From Sharpea azabuensis DSM 18934 (GTDB lineage: Bacteria > Bacillota_I > Bacilli_A > Erysipelotrichales > Coprobacillaceae), in contig NZ_JNKU01000028.1 of NCBI RefSeq assembly GCF_000702165.1, positions 1 through 37,657 of the forward strand: a DNA stretch of 37,657 nucleotides, read 5' to 3'. Below are positions 31,906-37,657 of the stretch, piece after piece. Each line of letters begins with the position of its first letter. Within the stretch, counting starts at the first letter, position 1. The position numbers and the translations under genes are program-made. The notes beneath the pieces were generated by a model. The model worked only from the letters and a program-made list of their open reading frames with translations, was not told the origin of the DNA and made no database searches.

Positions 31906-31934
31906 TTGCATGGATAAATGTTCTATGTTTTAAT
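31906..31934 (+). promoter_or_regulatory. Promoter of the nitroreductase gene
   Basis: TTGCAT (31906-31911), 17-bp spacer, TTTAAT (31929-31934), 26 bases before the ATG. Confidence 0.55.
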
Positions 31935-31960
31935 GGAATCAAGAAAGAGGTGTAACAAAT

Positions 31961-32530
31961 ATGATTACAGATGTGTTAAAGAAAAGAAGAACAATTTATG
32001 CTTTATCTAAGAATATTGATTTAAAACAGGAAGAAGTAGAAGCAATCGTTAAAGATACTGTTGAACTTGTCCCTGATGCATTTAATATGAGATCACAAAG
32101 AGTCGTTTTAGCAACAGGTGCTAAACAGGATGAACTCTGGGATAAGATCTATGATGCTTTTGAAGGCAAAGTCGCAAGAGAAAAAATTGATGGCTTCAAG
32201 GCTGCTTATGGTACAGTCCTTTATTTCATCGATGAGAATGTTGTTAAGGGATTACAGGATGCCTTCCCATTATATGCTGCTAACTTTCCAGTCTGGGCAC
32301 AGCAGTCCAATGGTATGCTTCAGTTCACATTATGGAATCGTTTCACTGAAGCTGGCTTAGGTGCAAATATCCAGCATTACAATCCAGTGATTGATGATGC
32401 TGTAAGAACATTATTCGATTTACCAGAAAACTGGACACTTGTTGCCCAGATGCCATTTGGTAAGATTGAAGCTGAAGCTGGCGAAAAACAAGGTGAAGAC
32501 GTTAATGAACGTGTGATCATCGCAAAATAA
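31961..32530 (+). CDS. Nitroreductase family protein (Frm2/Hbn1-like)
   Basis: The 189-residue flavoprotein starts MITDVLKKRRTIYALSKN, the FMN-phosphate-binding start of the family. NFPVWAQQSNGMLQF and GLGANIQHYNP are typical of the oxidoreductase branch that includes yeast Frm2/Hbn1. These enzymes reduce nitro compounds or quinones with NAD(P)H, and the natural substrate is unclear. AGAGGTG precedes the ATG. Own promoter and terminator. Confidence 0.9.
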   Translation: MITDVLKKRRTIYALSKNIDLKQEEVEAIVKDTVELVPDAFNMRSQRVVLATGAKQDELWDKIYDAFEGKVAREKIDGFKAAYGTVLYFIDENVVKGLQDAFPLYAANFPVWAQQSNGMLQFTLWNRFTEAGLGANIQHYNPVIDDAVRTLFDLPENWTLVAQMPFGKIEAEAGEKQGEDVNERVIIAK

Positions 32531-32536
32531 TCAATC

Positions 32537-32566
32537 AAGAATGGGAGTTTATCCCATTCTTTTTTT
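32537..32566 (+). terminator. Terminator of the nitroreductase gene
   Basis: AAGAATGGGA (32537-32546), loop GTTTA, TCCCATTCTT (32552-32561), more Ts. Confidence 0.9.
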
Positions 32567-32598
32567 GTCCTATAATAAGTTTAGAAGAGGTGAGAGAA

Positions 32599-33447
32599 AT
32601 GCATGATTTGATGAAATTTAAAGGTATTGATCATGATGAAGTATTATATCATTATACAAGCTGTAAAAGTGTACAGGGTATCTTGAAAAGCGGAATCTTC
32701 TTTGCCACAAAGAGCAGTTTTCTTAATGACACCAATGAACTTGCCTATATTCTTGAACTTGTAGAAATGGTCATTAGTGAAGTTGAGAACGCTGAGTATC
32801 GCCATCTTTTAAGACTCTCCATTATCGAGACAATGGAAGAATTCACACAAAGAAATATCTATGTTCTTTCCTTCTCTACAGATCCTGATTCCTTAACATT
32901 GTGGGCAGAGTTTGGGGATAAAACTGGCTATAATATGGCCTTTGATGGCAAGAAGCTACTTGACGCAATTAAAGAAAATCATCCTATCACACTCCATGGA
33001 CATATTATCTATGACAAGGCTTATCAGCTTAAGATCTTAAGAAACTTACTTTTTGTGAAAATACCTGATGAACTCAATATTACCTTCAAGGATATTATTG
33101 AGGAAGAAATCAAATCACAGAATACGGAAGCTTTTCAAGAACTAACAACACGATTTCAACAAGATATAAGCCGTTTAGCCATCTTCTTTAAACAGAATGA
33201 GTTTAAGAGTGAACAGGAATATCGTATCGCCTTTGAAAATCCATCAAAGCAATCATTATCTTTTCGTGAGAAAGATGGATTCCTGTTGCCCTATATCCAG
33301 ATATATGTAGGTAAGTTGCCGCTGCTTTCAATCACTGTAGCACCCAAGAATCATGTCGATTTAGCACCAGCGGGCATGAGAGCCTATTTAGAATATCTTG
33401 GTTATGATACAACCGTCTATTTCTCTCAGCTTAAGTTACGTTATTGA
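32599..33447 (+). CDS. DUF2971 domain protein
   Basis: The 282-residue protein has the DUF2971 pattern: LYHYTSCKSVQGILKSG near the N-terminus, FLNDTNELAY, VLSFSTDPDSLTLWAEFGD, then KSEQEYRIAFE, and ITVAPKNHVDL near the end. The H-Y-T-S...LND arrangement recalls ADP-ribosyltransferase-like folds, but the function of the family is not established. ATG 32599 is chosen for its 8-base spacing to AGAGG, over the GTG at 32590. The Nudix gene follows after 13 bp with its own GGAG site, so the two are likely co-transcribed. Confidence 0.8.
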   Translation: MHDLMKFKGIDHDEVLYHYTSCKSVQGILKSGIFFATKSSFLNDTNELAYILELVEMVISEVENAEYRHLLRLSIIETMEEFTQRNIYVLSFSTDPDSLTLWAEFGDKTGYNMAFDGKKLLDAIKENHPITLHGHIIYDKAYQLKILRNLLFVKIPDELNITFKDIIEEEIKSQNTEAFQELTTRFQQDISRLAIFFKQNEFKSEQEYRIAFENPSKQSLSFREKDGFLLPYIQIYVGKLPLLSITVAPKNHVDLAPAGMRAYLEYLGYDTTVYFSQLKLRY

Positions 33448-33460
33448 TAAGGAGTAAAAT

Positions 33461-34000
33461 ATGGAATATTTTGATGAATATGATGAAAATGGTCATAGCT
33501 TAAAGAGAAAAGTGACAAGAGAAGAAGCACATAGACTTGGCTTATGGCACAAAACAGTCCATATCTGGCTGCTTTGTCAAAACGAAGTGCTGATCCAGCA
33601 ACGTTCATTTCAAAAAGATAGCTATCCAGGCTATTATGATATCTCATCTGCCGGTCATCTGTCAGCTGGTGATACATTACTTCAAGGTGCTTTAAGAGAA
33701 GTAGAGGAAGAACTTGGGTTAAAGCTAACAAGTAGCGACTTCATTCCATTAGGGGTTTATAGAATACATTATGATAAAAGCTTTCATGATGCTCTTTTTA
33801 AAGACCGTGAATTTGCCCATGTCTATGTTGTTGAACTTAAGACAGAACCACAAATCACCATCCAGCAAGAAGAACTAGAAAAAGCTTTCTGGATATCACT
33901 AGAAGAGCTTGATCGTGAAATCTTTAGTTCCTCGAAATACTGTATCAATCAACATGATTATGAGCTGTTGGTGAAATATCTTAAAACAAGAAAGGAATAA
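33461..34000 (+). CDS. Nudix hydrolase (IDI/YfcD-like)
   Basis: The 179-residue enzyme has a Nudix box GHLSAGDTLLQGALREVEEE starting at G65 and ending LGL. The first glutamate of the consensus GX5E is an aspartate here (D71); REVEEELG is intact. The N-terminal DENGHSLKRKVTREEAHRLG and WHKTVHIWLL are typical of the isopentenyl-diphosphate-isomerase-like Nudix group (YfcD). Such proteins hydrolyse nucleoside or other diphosphates linked to a moiety X. It is probably co-transcribed with the DUF2971 gene. Confidence 0.88.
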   Translation: MEYFDEYDENGHSLKRKVTREEAHRLGLWHKTVHIWLLCQNEVLIQQRSFQKDSYPGYYDISSAGHLSAGDTLLQGALREVEEELGLKLTSSDFIPLGVYRIHYDKSFHDALFKDREFAHVYVVELKTEPQITIQQEELEKAFWISLEELDREIFSSSKYCINQHDYELLVKYLKTRKE

Positions 34001-34027
34001 GGAATTCATCGGGAAAGGCTTAGGAAG

Positions 34028-34078
34028 TTGCAATGACTCTTAGGGACAACTATAATATATGTGTACGCTTTCGTACAC
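34028..34078 (+). promoter_or_regulatory. Strong promoter with inverted repeat at the start site
   Basis: TTGCAA (34028-34033), 17-bp spacer, TATAAT (34051-34056). Four bases later GTGTACG (34061-34067) and CGTACAC (34072-34078) form a perfect inverted repeat around CTTT, exactly over the predicted transcription start. It could be an operator or a 5' mRNA hairpin. Confidence 0.7.
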
Positions 34079-34108
34079 GAAGGATTTATGTTTTGAGGGA
34101 GAGGTAAT

Positions 34109-34960
34109 ATGGAATTTATTGAAGAACTTGATCAGGCGATTGAGTTAGAAAAGAATGCCTATGAATTAAGGGCAATGCGTAAGATTATGGAGGAAGAAAT
34201 AGAACGGCTAAATCATACAAAATATGATTTACCTGAAGCTCCAGAAAATAAAACGGTTGCACCTCAACCACCGGTTAAGCCGGATATGACAATGCATACA
34301 TTTATGACAAAGAAGATTGCGCTTCTTATAGCATTAATTGTGGCTTTGGTTGTTGTCGTTGTCTTTCACAAGAGTTTGCCAACAATTGTCTATTTTGGCT
34401 TAGTCATTCTTATTGTTTTAGGCTTAGTTGTCTTTTTAAAACTCAAAAAAATTGAACAACAGGAAATGATCGAAAAGCATGCATCTCAAGAACAATATCA
34501 TACCCAAGATACAAAATATCAGCATGAACTAGAAATCTATCACCAAAAGATGAAACGCTATGAAGAAGAGATGGAGCATTATGAAAGAGAATGCGAAGTC
34601 ATTAAGAATAGAAATAATGGTATTGATCTTGTCATTAAAGAAACAGAAAATAAGCTGAAAAGACTCAATCGCTTTGAAGAAAACAAAGCGCTTGAAGACT
34701 ACTATTCTCGCCATGACATTCCTAGTCAATATCGCAATTTATCCAGTCTTATTTTCTTAAGGGGCTTTAGGGACCCTGAATCAGCATTCCATCAATTAGA
34801 TGAATTGCATCTAAGTGACCAGCTTGAAGAGAATGTTGATAAGGTGAGTAAGCTAGGTATTTATGTCAGTCGCATGAATACAGAAATAGAAAAGGGCAAA
34901 CATACCTTTGAAGATTTCTATCTGAAGATGGAAAAAAGCTTCGGCAAAAAGAATGTGTAA
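34109..34960 (+). CDS. Coiled-coil membrane protein of unknown function
   Basis: The 283-residue protein has a helical N-terminal segment (residues 1-38), a proline-rich linker (PEAPENKTVAPQPPVKP), and two adjacent membrane helices (about 69-86 and 91-111). A long charged coiled coil (about 112-190, with repeats of H, Y, E and K such as KMKRYEEEMEHYERE) and a folded C-terminal region follow. GGGAGAGG precedes the ATG. It is monocistronic under a near-consensus promoter. I do not recognise the family. The layout suggests a membrane-bound scaffold or sensor. Confidence 0.8.
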   Translation: MEFIEELDQAIELEKNAYELRAMRKIMEEEIERLNHTKYDLPEAPENKTVAPQPPVKPDMTMHTFMTKKIALLIALIVALVVVVVFHKSLPTIVYFGLVILIVLGLVVFLKLKKIEQQEMIEKHASQEQYHTQDTKYQHELEIYHQKMKRYEEEMEHYERECEVIKNRNNGIDLVIKETENKLKRLNRFEENKALEDYYSRHDIPSQYRNLSSLIFLRGFRDPESAFHQLDELHLSDQLEENVDKVSKLGIYVSRMNTEIEKGKHTFEDFYLKMEKSFGKKNV

Positions 34961-34985
34961 TATTTTGAGAATTTTCTTATATGTC

Positions 34986-35037
34986 TTAACAAGCAAGCCT
35001 TTGATGAACTATAATTAATGTATAGAAAACGCTTACC
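34986..35037 (+). promoter_or_regulatory. Promoter and cre box of the orphan PTS IIB gene
   Basis: TTAACA (34986-34991), 18-bp spacer, TATAAT (35010-35015). AGAAAACGCTTACC at 35024-35037 matches the cre consensus except at its first and last positions and lies just past the start site, a position where CcpA blocks elongation. Confidence 0.6.
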
Positions 35038-35068
35038 TTAATATAGGTAAAAGTGAGGAGGTTTGTAT

Positions 35069-35389
35069 ATGATCAACATTATGTTAACATGTTCAGCGGG
35101 TATGTCGACAAGTTTACTTGTCCTACATATGCAGGACGAAGCTAAGAAAAGAGGTTTGGAAGCCAATATCTGGGCAGTTTCTGAAACAACAGTAAGAAAA
35201 GAATATGCTGAAAAACAGATTGACTGCATCCTCGTTGGACCACAGGTACGTTATTTAATGAATCAGGTTAAGACACAGACAGAGAATAGTATTCCTGTTG
35301 AATTAATTGATATGCGTACTTATGGTATGATGGATGGCAAGAAAGCTTTAGATCAGGCTTTAAAAGCTATTGAAAACTGGAAGAAATAA
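35069..35389 (+). CDS. PTS lactose/cellobiose-family EIIB component
   Basis: The 106-residue cytoplasmic protein starts MINIMLTCSAGMSTSLL, with C8 as the phosphorylated cysteine in the family's P-loop. ILVGPQVRYLMNQVK is the other conserved stretch. It passes phosphate from a IIA to a IIC sugar channel, but neither IIA nor IIC is nearby, so it is an orphan that must pair with components encoded elsewhere. GGAGG lies 8 bases before ATG 35069. A cre box suggests catabolite repression. Confidence 0.92.
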   Translation: MINIMLTCSAGMSTSLLVLHMQDEAKKRGLEANIWAVSETTVRKEYAEKQIDCILVGPQVRYLMNQVKTQTENSIPVELIDMRTYGMMDGKKALDQALKAIENWKK

Positions 35390-35403
35390 TTGAGAAAGGC
35401 AAT

Positions 35404-35427
35404 AGTGGGGCATTTGTCCCACTTTTT
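35404..35427 (+). terminator. Terminator of the PTS IIB gene
   Basis: AGTGGG (35404-35409), 8-base loop, CCCACT (35418-35423), TTTT. Confidence 0.8.
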
Positions 35428-35433
35428 AAAAAG

Positions 35434-35808
35434 ATGAATATCAAGGAATTAATGAAGAAGGTAGAAGCAGGCGATTTAGAAAGCTATGTCAGTCTTGCTG
35501 AGTGTTACTGGAATGGTGATGGTGTGAAAAAAAGCAAGACGAAGGCTAAAGAACTTTTAGATGAAGGAGCACAAAAGGGAAGCGGGGAATGTGCCTATCG
35601 TCTTGGCATGCTTTATGAAAAAGGCTTGACTGTTGAGCAGAACTATGAAACAGCCCGCAGCTATTTCATGCTGGCTGCTAGAAATCATCATCCTGCAGGC
35701 ACATATAAGCTTGCTTATTACTATCAATATGGCTATGGCATTTACAAGGATCAAGAAGAGGCAAAGAAGTATTATCAGCAAGCCAAAGCACTTGGCTATC
35801 AAGAGTAA
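35434..35808 (+). CDS. Sel1-repeat protein
   Basis: The 124-residue protein is built of about three Sel1-like (TPR-related) repeats, recognisable as LAECYWNGDGVKKSKTKAKE, LGMLYEKGLTVEQNYETARS and LAYYYQYGYGIYKDQEEAKK. Such arrays bind partner proteins. There is no signal peptide. The ATG at 35434 directly follows the U-tract of the previous terminator and has no ribosome site. The in-frame ATG at 35452 has AAGGA 4 bases upstream and is a possible alternative. Confidence 0.85.
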   Translation: MNIKELMKKVEAGDLESYVSLAECYWNGDGVKKSKTKAKELLDEGAQKGSGECAYRLGMLYEKGLTVEQNYETARSYFMLAARNHHPAGTYKLAYYYQYGYGIYKDQEEAKKYYQQAKALGYQE

Positions 35809-35832
35809 GCTATCATGTTGCTTGCTCTTTTT
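35802..35832 (+). terminator. Terminator of the Sel1-repeat gene
   Basis: AGAGTAAGC (35802-35810), 9-base loop, GCTTGCTCT (35820-35828; one G-U pair), TTTTC. Confidence 0.75.
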
Positions 35833-35896
35833 CTTTTTAGGAAGTATTTGCATACAAGTACAATGCGTGGTAATATAGTGCCTCGAGGTGATTAAG

Positions 35897-36298
35897 GTGT
35901 TCAATGAATCATTAGTAGAGTCCCTTGTTGGGCAGATCGATTCAATGGATCAGCTCAATCCAGAACTTATTGAGAAATACTATATGCAGATTCGCAATGA
36001 AGCTGTAGCTGCCATCGATCGCAGTAAAACGCACTATCAGCAGGCAAAGAAAACCTATGAAGGCTATGAGCGTGATTATTTACATGTTATTGAAAAAAGT
36101 GCTTATATTCCTTTTACTGGCATAAAAACGACTCACAACGATCGACAATTTGAAGAAAATATCCGCCACTATAGACAATTAAAAGCCAGTGCCTATCGCA
36201 AGATGGAAAGAGCAAAGGAAGAGTATGATGAAAGCAAGAATAATCTCATCCTCCTAGAAACAATTGCCAAGAAACTCTTGCGAATGCAATATGAGTAG
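35897..36298 (+). CDS. Helical hypothetical protein, 133 aa
   Basis: The protein is almost wholly alpha-helical and highly charged (ESLVESLVGQIDSMDQLNPE, then HYQQAKKTYEGYERDYLH and AYRKMERAKEEYDESKNN), likely forming two long coiled-coil helices around a turn at AYIPFTGIKT. GTG 35897 is chosen because GAGG lies 9 bases upstream. The earlier GTG at 35888 is inside that ribosome site. The family is not recognised. It is between a Sel1-repeat gene and serine acetyltransferase with no clear operon link. Confidence 0.65.
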   Translation: MFNESLVESLVGQIDSMDQLNPELIEKYYMQIRNEAVAAIDRSKTHYQQAKKTYEGYERDYLHVIEKSAYIPFTGIKTTHNDRQFEENIRHYRQLKASAYRKMERAKEEYDESKNNLILLETIAKKLLRMQYE

Positions 36299-36376
36299 AG
36301 ATGTGATTTCTTTATCGTCTGATTTGAATATCATACAACATTCTAGTATACTGTATGTAATGAAAAGAGGGATTTT

Positions 36377-37303
36377 ATGGATAACAAAATCAGTGCTATT
36401 GTCAATGATATTCTCATTGATTATCAAGATGACCGAACAATCAACAAGGTGAATCTATTTGTTCAGCCAGATACAGCCATTGTAGAAGATATGCTTGCAA
36501 AGCTGATTAAGATTATCTTTCCAGGTTTCTTTAATGAACGTCGTTATCGTTTTTATAATTTATCAAGCCAGTTAACAGTGCTTATTGAAGATGTCTTCTA
36601 TAATATGAATAAGCAGATTGCTTTAGCTTTAAAACAATTACCTGAAAATGAAGACAAGCCAGAATGTACGGAAGAAATTCTTGCCAGCCGTATTTGTGAG
36701 AAGTTCTTTGAAAGTATTCCTAAGATCAGAGCACTTATTGAAACAGATGTGCAGGCAAGCTTTGATGGTGATCCCGCTGCCTTCAATAAGAATGAGATTA
36801 TTCTTTGCTATCCAGGGCTTTATGCCATTACGGTCAATCGTATTGCCCATGAACTCTATAAGCTCAATGTTCCTATTATTCCTAGAATCATGACAGAACA
36901 TGCTCATAGCCAGACGGGTATTGATATTCACCCAGGCGCAACTATTGGTGAATATTTCTTTATTGATCATGGGACAGGTATTGTCATTGGTGAAACAACA
37001 ACAATTGGTAAGAATGTCAAGATTTATCAGGGTGTAACCCTTGGGGCATTATCACTAAGAGGTGGCCAGAAACTCAAAAACAAGAAACGTCATCCAACGA
37101 TTGAAGATGATGTCACAATCTATTCCGGAGCTTCTATTCTTGGCGGTGAAACGGTTATCGGCCAGGGCAGCACCATTGGCTCCAATGCCTTTATTACAAA
37201 GTCGGTTGCTCCACATACGAAAGTTTCAATCAAGAATCAGGAACTCAATATTAAAGGTGACCAGTTACCTGAAGATGATAAGAGCTGGTTCTATATTATT
37301 TAA
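36377..37303 (+). CDS. Serine O-acetyltransferase, EpsC-type
   Basis: The 308-residue enzyme acetylates serine with acetyl-CoA, the first step of cysteine synthesis. The N-terminal helical domain (1 to about 170) precedes a left-handed beta-helix of hexapeptide repeats: GIDIHPGATIGEYFFIDHGT, GIVIGETTTIGKNVKIYQGV, TLGALSLRGG, then IEDDVTIYSGASILGGETVI. The catalytic histidine region IDHGTG and the insert RGGQKLKNKKRHP are conserved in the SAT family. The long N-terminal domain matches the 'EpsC' form found in anaerobes, rather than short CysE. AGAGGG precedes the ATG. No T-box or S-box fits in the 78-bp upstream gap. Confidence 0.93.
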   Translation: MDNKISAIVNDILIDYQDDRTINKVNLFVQPDTAIVEDMLAKLIKIIFPGFFNERRYRFYNLSSQLTVLIEDVFYNMNKQIALALKQLPENEDKPECTEEILASRICEKFFESIPKIRALIETDVQASFDGDPAAFNKNEIILCYPGLYAITVNRIAHELYKLNVPIIPRIMTEHAHSQTGIDIHPGATIGEYFFIDHGTGIVIGETTTIGKNVKIYQGVTLGALSLRGGQKLKNKKRHPTIEDDVTIYSGASILGGETVIGQGSTIGSNAFITKSVAPHTKVSIKNQELNIKGDQLPEDDKSWFYII

Positions 37304-37326
37304 GTCTGCTTATGCAGGCTTTTTTT
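37303..37326 (+). terminator. Terminator of the serine acetyltransferase gene
   Basis: AGTCTGC (37303-37309), loop TTAT, GCAGGCT (37314-37320; one G-U pair), TTTTTT. Confidence 0.85.
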
Positions 37327-37344
37327 GCATAGATAAATTATCAT

Positions 37345-37657
37345 AACAAGTGCAACACATGAAAAGTTCATAGGAATTATCTATGCTACTATGTGAGTGA
37401 CCAAAAAAAACATAGAATGGAGATAAGCCTATGAACTATAACCATATTAACATAAATGAGCGTTCCTGCATCTATCAATTTCTCACTCTGGGCATGAGTA
37501 TACGCGGGATTGCAAAGGCACTTCATAGAAGTCCTTCCACCATTTCCCGAGAGATAAAAAGAAATTCATACCGTACCTGGAGCAATTTCAAGGAGCATGA
37601 TAGATATATTCCTGTAAAAGCCCAGGAAAAATATGAAGAAAGAAGGACCAGATGCCA
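37345..37657 (+). mobile_element. Left part of an IS30-family insertion sequence (runs off the window)
   Basis: The element carries the transposase start described separately. ACAAGTGCAACAC just after 37345 resembles terminal inverted repeats of Firmicutes IS30 elements, so the left end is probably close to there. The boundary is a guess without the right end. Confidence 0.55.
37431..37657 (+). CDS. IS30-family transposase, N-terminal part (partial)
   Basis: ATG 37431 follows TGGAG. The 75 visible residues begin MNYNHININERSCIYQFLTL and contain the IS30 helix-turn-helix GMSIRGIAKALHRSPSTISR followed by EIKRNSYRTW, which binds the element ends. The DDE catalytic domain would lie beyond the window. 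The frame is intact as far as it goes. Confidence 0.92.
   Translation, partial: MNYNHININERSCIYQFLTLGMSIRGIAKALHRSPSTISREIKRNSYRTWSNFKEHDRYIPVKAQEKYEERRTRC

Noticed and set aside
36299-36376. T-box or S-box riboswitch before serine acetyltransferase
   Set aside because: The gap is only 78 bp and shows no such structure or terminator-antiterminator.

Overview
The window looks like the chromosome of an AT-rich Gram-positive gut or rumen bacterium. The closest fit I can name from protein character is the Erysipelotrichia (Catenibacterium, Kandleria or Sharpea type). The reasons are strong AGGAGG-type ribosome sites, many hairpin plus U-tract terminators, several CcpA-type cre boxes, mannose-family PTS genes, and a Cas9 that reads like those of Erysipelotrichia. 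No tRNA or rRNA gene was seen. The lineage is an inference from memory, not from a search.

Layout. 1-115: right end of an IS200/IS605-type element. 157-3383: small XRE regulator, a ribokinase with an extra C-terminal domain, a small unknown protein, a MATE exporter. 3502-7465: class I ribonucleotide reductase operon nrdA-nrdB behind a long leader. 7562-10848: small membrane proteins, a second XRE regulator, an esterase-like hydrolase, an RNA 2',3'-cyclic phosphodiesterase (thpR), a candidate non-coding RNA and a DUF4230-type anchored protein.

10881-22189 is the accessory core. A MazG-like pyrophosphohydrolase gene followed by a Fic gene lies on one side. A complete type II-A CRISPR-Cas locus follows: tracrRNA on the minus strand, then cas9-cas1-cas2-csn2, an ATTTGAG leader end, and 20 repeats with 19 spacers. 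On the other side is a second, almost identical MazG-like gene, overlapping by 4 bp a gene for a PD-(D/E)XK nuclease-like plus Schlafen-group-3/DUF2075 helicase-like protein. The CRISPR locus is thus bracketed by about 315-bp direct repeats, each the first gene of a different effector operon. The MazG plus nuclease-helicase pair is the best candidate here for an undescribed defence module.

22195-26965: a broken zinc-ribbon gene, the hybrid-cluster protein gene hcp behind a striking 15-bp-arm palindrome, an alpha/beta hydrolase, about 0.9 kb of decayed coding sequence (one piece resembles urease accessory UreD), and a secreted SGNH hydrolase. 27043-30830: a small membrane protein and a mannose-type PTS operon (IIAB, IIC, IID, ManO/DUF956). 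30877-37326: housekeeping and unknown genes, namely a uracil-DNA-glycosylase-fold protein, nitroreductase, DUF2971 protein, Nudix hydrolase, coiled-coil membrane protein, an orphan PTS IIB, a Sel1-repeat protein, a helical unknown, and serine O-acetyltransferase. The window ends inside an IS30-family transposase.

All sequence statements are by eye. Family assignments rest on motif recognition, and no similarity search, fold calculation or composition statistic was run.
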